From positions 372,001 through 436,000 of the forward strand of contig JADIZZ010000004.1 in assembly GCA_016704535.1 (NCBI GenBank): 64,000 nucleotides of DNA. Reading direction: 5' to 3'. The translations under genes were made by a program, and so were the position numbers. Under the pieces are notes generated by a model, which had not been told where the DNA came from, made no database searches, and worked only from the letters and a program-made list of their open reading frames with translations. Below are positions 20,128 through 27,714 of the stretch, in pieces. The stretch is from Betaproteobacteria bacterium. GTDB taxonomy: Bacteria; Pseudomonadota; Gammaproteobacteria; Burkholderiales; Burkholderiaceae_C. Each line of letters opens with the position of its first letter. Positions within the stretch are counted from its first letter, which is position 1.

Positions 20128-21531
20128 TCAACGGCCCCACAGCGTCTTGCCGCGGAACAGTCCGCTGCCGAGGCCGCGCTCGAACAGGTAGCCGGCCTCT
20201 TTCCCGTCCAGCGACACCGCGCCGACCACGGACTGGCGACTGTCGAGGTCGCGTACCGAGAAGGTGCCGTCGCCGCGGACATTGCCCGCCATCCGCAATT
20301 CGGTCTTGCCGACAGAAGGTGCGGACAGCGCCAGCGCGGTGGCGAAGGTGCGGCGGGAGAAGTCCAGCGACAGCGTGCCGCCGTCGACGGAGGCGGCCTC
20401 CACCGTGCCGGCGTTCTCGTAGGTGGCCTGAGCGCGTGAGAGGCGGAAGTCGACCTGACCTTCGCCGGCTCGCAATTCGCGCCCGGGGTTGGTGGGGTCG
20501 TCGGCACGGAACAGCGTGTACTGCTCGGAGCCTATCGCCTCGTGTCGGTCGAGACGGGCAATGACGAAGGGTACGCTGACGTCGTCATTGAAGGCGGCGC
20601 TGAGGGTGTAGCGGCCCCAGACCAGTTGTGCGTCGGCGTTGGGGCGTGCATTCAGGTCGGGCAGCGAGTTCGCGGCGATGACCAGCATCTCGGCCGCGGC
20701 AGCATCATTGCGGCCATACGGTTCGGCGGCCAGCATGCCCGCGTTGCGGGCGGCATTCTCGGCGGCACGCAGCGCCGAGAGCCGGTCCTCGGCACCGCTG
20801 GAGCCCGTGGCGAGCATGGCACTGGCCACGGGCACCAGCCGGGCAACCTTCTCGCCGCGCTGCACTTCCACCATCAGGTGGCTCATATCCGCCGACAACT
20901 GCCGGGACTGCGCCCCGGCACAAGAGCCCAGCCCGGCCGCACTGCACCCTTCACCGAGTGCAGAGACGACGATCGCGCCTTCTGCCACCGAGGCGCGCAT
21001 GCGGGCGTTGTCGGCCTGGACGATGAAGTCAGTGCCGCGCACGCCGATCGCCGCCACGGGGGTATTCATGCGGAAGCGGCTCTTGTCGACTTCGGTGGCG
21101 CGGCCGGAGATCGAGCGCGTGATGCCGTGGTCGACCTGCAGGCGCACCTCGCTCGACGAAGGTTGCTCGGCGTCGAAGCGATAGGCCTGGATCTCGAGCG
21201 AGCTGTCGGGGCGCACGGACACGGCCGCGTTGTCTATGAAGCGCAGATGGGCGTGGCCGCTGGCCGAGGTCTCGACGCGGTCGCCGACGTACACCGACAT
21301 GCCGCGCTTCAATGCCTCGACCTGCCCGTCCTTGCGCACGACGCGAACCTGCCCGATGAGCAGGCTGACCTGACCGACGCCGGCGGCGGTCGTGACCTGG
21401 CCCGGACTGGCCAGGGCGCCCTGCACACTCAGCGCTCCCAAAAGGGCCAGCGCCGCCAGCACCGGCCCCAGGCGTGCGGGTCTTGCGCCACGCCTGGACA
21501 GGCTGGGCTTCGATGCGAAGCTGGATATCAT
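20128..21531 (-). CDS. FecR-domain exported protein
   Basis: 467 residues. An Arg-rich N-terminus and hydrophobic stretch (LGPVLAALALLGALSVQGALA) form a signal peptide. Residues ~55-165 make a FecR domain: GQVRVVRKDGQ, GDRVETSASGHAHLRFID, VAAIGVRGTDFIV. The C-terminal part (~290-467) is beta-rich and may bind a ligand or the cell wall. No sigma/anti-sigma pair is next to it, so it is not a classical iron-uptake regulator. FecR beside a CHASE2 cyclase is a frequent pairing in proteobacteria (family knowledge). It is divergent from the Crp-type regulator and 47 bases ahead of the cyclase. Confidence 0.82.
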   Translation of the reverse strand: MISSFASKPSLSRRGARPARLGPVLAALALLGALSVQGALASPGQVTTAAGVGQVSLLIGQVRVVRKDGQVEALKRGMSVYVGDRVETSASGHAHLRFIDNAAVSVRPDSSLEIQAYRFDAEQPSSSEVRLQVDHGITRSISGRATEVDKSRFRMNTPVAAIGVRGTDFIVQADNARMRASVAEGAIVVSALGEGCSAAGLGSCAGAQSRQLSADMSHLMVEVQRGEKVARLVPVASAMLATGSSGAEDRLSALRAAENAARNAGMLAAEPYGRNDAAAAEMLVIAANSLPDLNARPNADAQLVWGRYTLSAAFNDDVSVPFVIARLDRHEAIGSEQYTLFRADDPTNPGRELRAGEGQVDFRLSRAQATYENAGTVEAASVDGGTLSLDFSRRTFATALALSAPSVGKTELRMAGNVRGDGTFSVRDLDSRQSVVGAVSLDGKEAGYLFERGLGSGLFRGKTLWGR

Positions 21532-21597
21532 GGTGTGACTCCTGAGGTGTGACCAGCACCAAGATCCCGATGGTGCACCTGACTATGTCGTGCGCCG

Positions 21598-21613
21598 TGT
21601 GTCCTGCGTCACA
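21598..21613. promoter_or_regulatory. near-consensus CRP-type site in the fecR-crp divergent region
   Basis: TGTGT-CCTGCG-TCACA matches TGTGA-N6-TCACA at nine of ten conserved positions. It lies 27 bases before the GTG start of the regulator gene and 67 bases upstream of the FecR gene start, so bound regulator could repress its own gene or control the fecR-cyclase-barrel unit. Confidence 0.45.
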
Positions 21614-21639
21614 AGTGCTGACGCTTTTCGCGATGCACA

Positions 21640-22347
21640 GTGCCGGCCCCGATGCCTATTCTGATCCCTATCCTGCAAGGCCTGCGCCTGTTCGAGAATC
21701 TGCCAGCGGCCCGTTTGCGGGAGCTTTCGCAGGTGATGAACGAGCGCAGGGTGGAGCGGCGCGAGGTCGTGATCAAGCGCGGTGACCGCGACGCCGGGCT
21801 CGGTTTTCTCATAGAGGGCCGACTGCAGACTGTCGATTTCACGCTGGATGGACGCGAAGTGGGCATTGACTTCGTGGAGGAGCGCGACTTCTTCGGCGAG
21901 CTTGCGGTGATCGATCTTCAGCCGGCGCCGGAGTACGTGATCGCGGTGGCGCCATCGCGCGTGGCGATGCTCGATCGCGACCGCGCACGCGAGCTGATGT
22001 TCTCGACCCCCGAAACGAGTGCCCGCGTCGCCCTGCGCCTGGCGCAGCGCATGCGGCAATCGGCGCGGCAGCGCGCCGTGCTCGCGCTGCCGAGCTCGTT
22101 TCAGCGCGTCTGTGCGCAACTGCTGCTGTTGATGCAGCAGCAGTCTGGGGGGCCCGCGACCATCACGCTGGCGCCGACGCACCAAGAGATCGCCATCATG
22201 GTCAACACCAGCCGCGAGACGGTGACCCGTACCCTGCAGTTCTTGCAGGTGCTGAAGGTGGTGGCGCGTACCGGGCAGAGTCTGGTGGTCAACCAGCCGC
22301 AGAAGCTGCAGGAGGCGGCTGACGGCAAGATCGTTCCCCACAAGTGA
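21640..22347 (+). CDS. Crp/Fnr-family transcriptional regulator
   Basis: 235 residues (GTG 21640; ATG 21652 gives 231). A cyclic-nucleotide-binding-type beta-roll (~10-120, with GRLQTVDFTLDGREVGIDFV and FFGELAVID), a dimer helix and a winged helix (~150-225). The recognition helix SRETVTRTL has the Arg, Glu and Arg of E. coli CRP SRETVGRIL that read TGTGA. The Arg-Ser pair that binds cAMP phosphate in CRP is absent (PAPEYVIAV), so cAMP binding is not assured. There are no Cys for an FNR iron-sulfur cluster. Divergent from the FecR-cyclase-barrel operon, and the likely reader of the palindrome at 16340-16359. Confidence 0.88.
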   Translation: MPAPMPILIPILQGLRLFENLPAARLRELSQVMNERRVERREVVIKRGDRDAGLGFLIEGRLQTVDFTLDGREVGIDFVEERDFFGELAVIDLQPAPEYVIAVAPSRVAMLDRDRARELMFSTPETSARVALRLAQRMRQSARQRAVLALPSSFQRVCAQLLLLMQQQSGGPATITLAPTHQEIAIMVNTSRETVTRTLQFLQVLKVVARTGQSLVVNQPQKLQEAADGKIVPHK

Positions 22348-22368
22348 CGGCAACGGACACGGGATCTG

Positions 22369-24246
22369 CTACGTCCTTGCGCGATATTCGGGGATCACTT
22401 CGCGCAAGTGAGCGCGGACTTCCGAGTCCTCCAGGCGACCCGAGAGGCTGGCCCAGGCGAGCAGCTCGTCGACGTGCTCGGCCTGGCCGGTGAGCCGGGC
22501 GATGCGCAGCCTTTCGATACGGGTCGGCACCGTGGTTTCGTCGCCGACAAGAAGTTCCTCGTAGAGCTTTTCGCCGGCGCGCAGCCCCGTGAATTCGATC
22601 GCGATCTCTTCCGATGTGTGTCCAGACAGGCGGATGAGGTCGCGCGCCAGGTCGACGATCTTCACCGGCTCACCCATGTCCAGCACCAGCACCTGCCCGC
22701 TCTCGCCGATGGCCGCAGCCTGCAACACCAGGCGCGCAGCCTCGGGAATGGTCATGAAGTAGCGAATGATGTCCGGGTGCGTCACCGTCAGCGGGCCGCC
22801 CCTGGCGATCTGCTCCTTGAACTTGGGGATCACGCTGCCGCTGCTGCCCAGCACGTTGCCGAAACGCACGGCCATGAATCGGGTGCCCGGGTGCTGCGCC
22901 GCCAGGGCGCTGACCACCATCTCGGCGGCGCGCTTGGTGGCGCCCATCACGTTGGTGGGGTTCACGGCCTTGTCGGTGCTGATGAGCACGAAGCGTTCAG
23001 CCCGCACCTCGGCTGCCGCCAGCGCGGCGTGATACGTGCCCAGCGTGTTGTTGCGCAGCGCAGCCGCCGCGTTCAGATCTTCCATCAGCGGCACGTGCTT
23101 GTAGGCCGCGGCGTGGAACACCACCTGGGGCTGCCACGTGGCGCAGGTGTGGCGCAGGTGGGCCAGGTCTTTCACGTCGCCGATCAGGCGCACCAGTTCC
23201 AGCGCAGGGAAGGACTCGGTCAGTTCCTGCTCGATGGTGTAGAGGTTGTACTCGCTCAGCTCGTACAGCACCAGCTTCGCCGGCTGAAAGAACGCCACCT
23301 GGCGGCACAGTTCGCTGCCGATGCTGCCGCCCGCGCCGGTGACGAGCACACACTTGCCCTGCAGCGTCTGCGCGATGCCGGCTTCGTCCTGCGCCACGGG
23401 CTCGCGGCCCAGCAGGTCAACGGGCTCGATGTCGCGCAGGCGCTCGATGCGGCTCTTGCCGGTGCGCAATTCATCCGCGCTGGGCACCGTCAATACCGGC
23501 AGGCCGGTGGCGGCGGCCAGGTCGAAGGCGCGGCGGCGCTGCGCGGGCGTGGCAGCGGGCATGGCCACCACCACGTGCGTTGCCCCGGCGTGCACGTTCT
23601 TTTCGGCCAGCGCCTGCAGGGGGCCCAGCACCGGCACACCGTTGATGCGTGCGCCGAGCTTGCTGCGGTCGTCGTCCAGCAGGCCCAGCACCACCCAGCC
23701 CTGCTGCTGCAAGCCGGCCAGCAGCAACCGCGCCGCCTCACCGGCGCCCAGCACGATGGCACGCCGCACCACACCGTCGCGCCCGGCAATGCGAGAACGG
23801 GCGTGTTCGTAGGTCATGCGGTAGACGATGCGCACCACCGCCAGGCCCATCAGCGTGACCACGGGGTGCAGCGCCAGCACGGCGCGCGGCACCTTGCTCA
23901 GGCCCAGGCCCATCACCACCGCCGCCGCGGCCACGCCGGCCAGCGCGCAGGCCAGCAGCAGGCGCTGGATTTCGCCGAAGCCGCTGAAACGCCACATGCT
24001 CTGCGGCACCCTCAGCAGCCGGCTGGCCGCGGCATAGGCCAGCACGATACCCAGCAGCACCCAGCCGTCGTAGTCGGGCCGTGCGCTGATCCAGCGTTCG
24101 AAACCCAGGCGGAAGAGGTAGGTGATGTTCCAGCACGCGGCCACCACCGCCGCATCCACCAGCATCGTCAAGGGTTCGCGGTGCGGGCGCACGCGCGCCA
24201 GCACGCGGTCGACGCGGTGCCAGAAGCCGATCTCGGGCGTGTTCAT
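22369..24246 (-). CDS. CapD/WbpM-type nucleotide-sugar 4,6-dehydratase
   Basis: Membrane-bound UDP-sugar 4,6-dehydratase of about 625 residues. There are four N-terminal transmembrane helices (~25-140), a first Rossmann fold (VVRRAIVLGAGEAARLLLAG) and the catalytic SDR domain with GAGGSIGSEL, the STDKAVNPTNVMGATKR active-site segment (Met-x3-Lys in place of Tyr-x3-Lys, as in WbpM) and RFGNVLGSSGSVIP. It typically converts UDP-GlcNAc to a 4-keto-6-deoxy sugar at the start of surface-polysaccharide synthesis. ATG 24246 overlaps the sugar-transferase stop (ATGA). The nearby DegT aminotransferases could use its product. Confidence 0.88.
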   Translation of the reverse strand: MNTPEIGFWHRVDRVLARVRPHREPLTMLVDAAVVAACWNITYLFRLGFERWISARPDYDGWVLLGIVLAYAAASRLLRVPQSMWRFSGFGEIQRLLLACALAGVAAAAVVMGLGLSKVPRAVLALHPVVTLMGLAVVRIVYRMTYEHARSRIAGRDGVVRRAIVLGAGEAARLLLAGLQQQGWVVLGLLDDDRSKLGARINGVPVLGPLQALAEKNVHAGATHVVVAMPAATPAQRRRAFDLAAATGLPVLTVPSADELRTGKSRIERLRDIEPVDLLGREPVAQDEAGIAQTLQGKCVLVTGAGGSIGSELCRQVAFFQPAKLVLYELSEYNLYTIEQELTESFPALELVRLIGDVKDLAHLRHTCATWQPQVVFHAAAYKHVPLMEDLNAAAALRNNTLGTYHAALAAAEVRAERFVLISTDKAVNPTNVMGATKRAAEMVVSALAAQHPGTRFMAVRFGNVLGSSGSVIPKFKEQIARGGPLTVTHPDIIRYFMTIPEAARLVLQAAAIGESGQVLVLDMGEPVKIVDLARDLIRLSGHTSEEIAIEFTGLRAGEKLYEELLVGDETTVPTRIERLRIARLTGQAEHVDELLAWASLSGRLEDSEVRAHLREVIPEYRART

Positions 24247-24851
24247 CGCGCAACCGCCGAACGCATCAGCACACGCAGCGTGCGCCACAGCAAGGCCACG
24301 TCGGTGGCCAGCGAGGCGTGTTCGGCGTAGTCGGCGGCGCGCTGCAGCTTCGACGGCAGGATGACTTCGATGTACTCGCGCTCGGGGTCGGCGGCCTGGG
24401 CCAGCAGCGTGGCTTCGTCGATGAAGTCCAGCGAAGCGGGGTCGGTGATGCCCGGGCGCACGGCCAGCGCACGCTCGCGCAGCGCCGGTGGGTAGTGCGC
24501 CACGTAGCGCGGCACCTCGGGGCGCGGGCCCACCAGGCTCATGGTGCCGCGCAGCACGTCGATGAGCTGCGGCAGCTCGTCCACGCGCGTGCGCCGCAGC
24601 CAGGCGCCGGTGCGTGTGATGCGGGTGTCGCCGGCCAGCGTGATCTCGGGCGCGTCGTGCGGCTGGTCCACGACCATGGTGCGGAACTTGAAGATGCGGA
24701 ACGGCCGGCCGTGGCGACCCACGCGCACCTGGCGAAAGAACACCGCCCCGGGGGAGTCGAGCTTGATGAGCACGGCGACGGCCAGCAGCAGCGGTGCCAG
24801 CACGGCGAGGGCGACCACGGCGCCGATGATGTCGAAGGTGCGCTTCAGCAC
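24243..24851 (-). CDS. initiating sugar-1-phosphate transferase (PglC/WcaJ type)
   Basis: 202-residue polyprenyl-phosphate sugar-phosphate transferase that starts a repeat unit on undecaprenyl phosphate. One N-terminal re-entrant or transmembrane helix (TFDIIGAVVALAVLAPLLLA) precedes the family signatures GAVFFRQVRVGRHGRPFRIF-KFRTM and DELPQLIDVLRGTMSLVGPR. The single-domain size matches PglC-like enzymes rather than the larger WbaP. It is the furthest upstream of the coupled pair with the 4,6-dehydratase, so the dehydratase product may be the first sugar. Confidence 0.9.
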   Translation of the reverse strand: MLKRTFDIIGAVVALAVLAPLLLAVAVLIKLDSPGAVFFRQVRVGRHGRPFRIFKFRTMVVDQPHDAPEITLAGDTRITRTGAWLRRTRVDELPQLIDVLRGTMSLVGPRPEVPRYVAHYPPALRERALAVRPGITDPASLDFIDEATLLAQAADPEREYIEVILPSKLQRAADYAEHASLATDVALLWRTLRVLMRSAVAR

Positions 24852-24949
24852 GGCCGGGTCATGGCGTTGCCAGGCTGCACACTCAGCCCTGCTCGAGGCG
24901 CCTTGCGGAGAGCATCCCCAGCGACGCTTCGAAGGGCGTCAACCCGCAC

Positions 24950-25204
24950 TCAGGCTGGCTCCGATTGCGTCACCGGCACACTTTCCAGGTAAATAGAGTC
25001 CGGGTCGAGGTCGATGCCGCCGGGCCAGTGAACGGTGCCATGGTCGGCCCGAACGAGAGCAAAGAACGCGAGGTCGCGAAGTCGCTCGAAAACCGGATAA
25101 GCCAGGTACGGACTCACATCCATACGGCGCCGATCGCCGTTGTTGAACTGCAGCAGCAAAAGATGGCCCTCGATAGGCGTGACTGCAACGACACGTGGGT
25201 TCAT
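24950..25204 (-). CDS. DUF2442-domain protein
   Basis: About 84 residues: MNPRVVAVTPIEGHLLLLQF, then DVSPYLAYPVFERLRD and HWPGGIDLDPDSIYLES, the usual DUF2442 pattern. ATG 25204 is preferred over the TTG at 25213 because GAGGAG lies 9 bases before the ATG and abuts the TTG. It begins 13 bases after the DUF4160 stop. This pair is common in mobile regions and resembles toxin-antitoxin modules; its function is unproven. It sits inside the polysaccharide locus without an evident role in it. Confidence 0.82.
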   Translation of the reverse strand: MNPRVVAVTPIEGHLLLLQFNNGDRRRMDVSPYLAYPVFERLRDLAFFALVRADHGTVHWPGGIDLDPDSIYLESVPVTQSEPA

Positions 25205-25217
25205 CTGGATCAACTCC

Positions 25218-25487
25218 TCACCTCAATGGGTCGATGGGAAACACCGGTTCGCCCTTGACCGCGAGTGACCAGTCGGCCGTCAGTTCATCACGGTGGAGTT
25301 CGATCCAGGCCTGAACGAGCCGCGTTTGCCTTCGCGGCAGGTTGCCGTCGATAACCTCGCCACTCTCGATGCCAAAGACCGCTTCGTCACCTGCATACAT
25401 GGCGTGAATGTGGGGCAGATGGTGCTGCCGGGTGTCGAGCCAGTACAAGTAGATCAGGACACCGTAGAAGCTGCTGATCAGGGGCAT
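25218..25487 (-). CDS. DUF4160-domain protein
   Basis: 89 residues with the family pattern GVLIYLYWLDTRQHHLPHIH, AMYAGDEAVFGIESGEVIDG and RQTRLVQAWIELHRDEL. The His-rich HHLPHIHA segment is typical of DUF4160. First gene of a two-gene unit with DUF2442. Such pairs are widespread in accessory DNA and are suspected toxin-antitoxin systems (family-level inference). Confidence 0.85.
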   Translation of the reverse strand: MPLISSFYGVLIYLYWLDTRQHHLPHIHAMYAGDEAVFGIESGEVIDGNLPRRQTRLVQAWIELHRDELTADWSLAVKGEPVFPIDPLR

Positions 25488-25522
25488 GGCTTGCAGTTTA
25501 GGGCTCGGAGCACCGGCGCGCG

Positions 25523-25890
25523 TTGAGGATCACGCCCGCAGCCGGGCAAGTAAGCCCGCCTGACCTTCGGCCAGACACTGCCGAGAACTTGATCTCGATG
25601 CCAAACTTTCGCGCGCCGAACGCACGGTGGCCAAGCCCAGCAGGGCGTGCAGCAGGCCGCTGTCGCGCACGTAGACCTTGGGAGATTTCGCCAGGCGCTT
25701 ACCCAGGTTCGCCTGGTGCGGCGGCAGCCGGCGACACCGTCAGGGTGTCGACCAGCGCGTCCAGGTAGCGGGCAGCCGTGGTGTGCAAGGCACCGCCCAG
25801 CGCCTGAGCCAGGGCGGAGGCGTTGGACATCTTGCCCTGCAGGTGCGCCAGCAATTGCTGCATATTGATCAATTGACGATCAATATGCAA
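25523..25890 (-). pseudogene. remnant of an AAA+/DUF4143 ATPase
   Basis: The minus strand encodes pieces of a DUF4143 ATPase in successive frames: MHIDRQLINMQQLLAHLQGK through HTTAARYLDALVDTL (25890-~25745), then LGKRLAKSPKVYVRDSGLLH (~25735-25640), then FGIEIKFSAVSGRR (~25610-25570). The Walker A part is missing and at least two frameshifts plus an internal deletion separate the pieces. A complete member of the same family lies at 27715-28848. This is a decayed gene in the accessory island. Confidence 0.8.
25859..25889. repeat. perfect 12-bp inverted repeat, AT-rich
   Basis: TGCATATTGATC and GATCAATATGCA flank a 7-base spacer. The AT-rich palindrome stands out from its surroundings and lies at the 5' end of the DUF4143 remnant, 19 bases from the Uma2 gene stop. 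It could be a former operator, a bidirectional stem-loop or a mobile-element scar. Confidence 0.7.
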
Positions 25891-25908
25891 TGAAACAAGT
25901 GGTGGTGG

Positions 25909-26481
25909 TCAAGCCTGCGCCGACGGCGGGTCCACGCCATCGAAGACGTCGGCCAGCGAAACGCTTGCACCGATGCTCGCGGCCTCGAGGTTCTGGTCAT
26001 CGCTCATGTCGTGCAGCACCCACTGCCCTCGGGCATCGCGCCGGAAGCCTTCGACGCGGCGCGTGTCGGGGTCGACCAGGATGTATTCCTGCAGGCTGCT
26101 GCTGCGGCGGTACAGGGCGAACTTCTGGCTGCGGTCGTAGGCCTGGGTGCTGGGGGACAGCACCTCGACGATGACCGTGGGTGCGCGAAAGATCAGGTCG
26201 GTGGCCAGGTCAGCCCTGTCGAAAGTGACAAAGACATCAGGATAGAGAATGGTGTCGTCGCCAATCTGCAGCTTCATGTTCTCACTGAAAGCACGACAGA
26301 GTGAACCGGCCAGCTGATTCCCAAACTGGCGCATCAGGTTGGCTACCACGCAGCCATGCGACCGCCTAGCCCCAACCATGGCAAACACCTCGCCCCGGTA
26401 GAACTCATGCCTCGCTGCCTGCGCGTTCTCCCACTCGAGATAAGCCTCGAGAGTGATCCTGGGTTGTGACAGGGCAGTCAT
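25909..26481 (-). CDS. Uma2-family (DUF820) putative endonuclease
   Basis: About 190 residues of a PD-(D/E)XK-fold family common in mobile and repeat-rich regions. Visible elements are ITLEAYLEWENAQAARHEFYRGEVFAMVGA, the active-site segments LYPDVFVTF, PTVIVEVLSPST and SQKFALYRR, then EYILVDPDTRRVEGFRRD. ATG 26481 has GGAG about 8 bases upstream. It lies just after the aminotransferase gene on the same strand, but its function is unrelated as far as the sequence shows. Confidence 0.85.
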   Translation of the reverse strand: MTALSQPRITLEAYLEWENAQAARHEFYRGEVFAMVGARRSHGCVVANLMRQFGNQLAGSLCRAFSENMKLQIGDDTILYPDVFVTFDRADLATDLIFRAPTVIVEVLSPSTQAYDRSQKFALYRRSSSLQEYILVDPDTRRVEGFRRDARGQWVLHDMSDDQNLEAASIGASVSLADVFDGVDPPSAQA

Positions 26482-26503
26482 CAGCGATCTCCTGGTTGCG
26501 GGC

Positions 26504-27673
26504 TCATCGTAGCGCCGCACTCACCGCCGCTGCTACTCGGGCCACATCGTCCACCGTCATGCGTGTGTACAGCGGCAGGCTCACCATGCGCTCATAGGCT
26601 TGCTGGCTGTGCGGGAACATCGCCGGCGTCAGGCCGTAGCGGTCGCGCCAATAGGGGTGCAGGTGCAGCGGGATGTAGTGCACGCTGCAGCCGATGCCTG
26701 CGCCGAACAGGTGTTCGATGAAACGGTCGCGTTCGATGTGGGCGCCGTCGGCCAGGCGCAGCACGTAGAGGTGCCAGGCATGGCGGTCGCCCGCGGCAGC
26801 GCGTGGCGGCAGGATGACGGGCAGGCCGGCGAACGCATCGTCGTAGGCCGCGGCCAGTGCCTCGCGCTTCAGCTGGAAGCCGTTTGCGCGCTTCAGTTGG
26901 TGGATGCCCAGTGCGGCCGCGATGTCGGTCAGGTTGTACTTGAAGCCCGGCGCCACCACTTCGTAGTACCAGCTGGGCACGGTGGCGGTGAAGCGGTCGA
27001 AGGCATCGCGGTTCATGCCGTGCAAGCGCATGACCCTGGCCCGCCGGGCCAGAGCAGCATCACGCGTCACCAGCATGCCGCCCTCGCCCGTGGTGATGGT
27101 CTTGTTGGCGTAGAAGCTGAAGACCGTGGCGTCGCTGTCCAGCGTGCCAACCAGTTGCCCGCCGCACGTGGTGGGCAAGGCATGCGCGGCGTCTTCCACC
27201 ACCTTCAGGCCATGCTTGCGCGCGATGGCCAGCAGCGCCGGCATGTCGGCCGCCAGACCGGCGTAGTGCACCGGCATGATGGCCTTGGTGCGCGGCGTGA
27301 TAGCGGCCTCCACCGCCGCCACGTCGATGTTCATCGTTGAAGGGTCGATGTCGACCAGCTTCACGTCGGCGCCCAGGTAGCGCACCACCTCGGCCGTGGC
27401 CGTGAAGGTGTGGGTGGTGGTGATGACCTCGTCGCCGGGGGCGATGCCCAGCGCCTCCAGCGCCAGGTGCAGGCCGGCCGTGGCGCTGTTGACGGCGATG
27501 CAATGCAACTGCTCGCCGCGCGTGGCGTCGCCGAGGAAGACGGCGAAGTCGCCTTCGAAGCGGCGCGACTTCGGCCCGGTGGTGACCCAGCCGCTCTTCA
27601 GCGTGTCGACGACCTCGGCAATCTCGTCTTCGCCGATCTCGGGCAGGGCGAAGGGCAGGAAGGCTTCAGGCAT
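26504..27673 (-). CDS. DegT/DnrJ/EryC1-family sugar aminotransferase
   Basis: 389-residue PLP enzyme that transaminates a keto sugar nucleotide. Motifs: SGWVTTGPKSRRFE at the N-terminus, NSATAGLHLALEALGI (phosphate binding), VVEDAAHALP (Asp to the pyridine nitrogen) and the Schiff-base Lys in FSFYANKTITTGEGG. The C-terminal HAWHLYVLRL and GCSVHYIPLHLHPYW are typical of ArnB/PseC-like members, which act on 4-keto sugars. It therefore fits the product of the 4,6-dehydratase in the same locus (inference). Confidence 0.88.
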   Translation of the reverse strand: MPEAFLPFALPEIGEDEIAEVVDTLKSGWVTTGPKSRRFEGDFAVFLGDATRGEQLHCIAVNSATAGLHLALEALGIAPGDEVITTTHTFTATAEVVRYLGADVKLVDIDPSTMNIDVAAVEAAITPRTKAIMPVHYAGLAADMPALLAIARKHGLKVVEDAAHALPTTCGGQLVGTLDSDATVFSFYANKTITTGEGGMLVTRDAALARRARVMRLHGMNRDAFDRFTATVPSWYYEVVAPGFKYNLTDIAAALGIHQLKRANGFQLKREALAAAYDDAFAGLPVILPPRAAAGDRHAWHLYVLRLADGAHIERDRFIEHLFGAGIGCSVHYIPLHLHPYWRDRYGLTPAMFPHSQQAYERMVSLPLYTRMTVDDVARVAAAVSAALR

Positions 27674-27714
27674 GGCGAATTATCGATGGGCCGCAAGAGA
27701 TAAGCGACGCTCCT

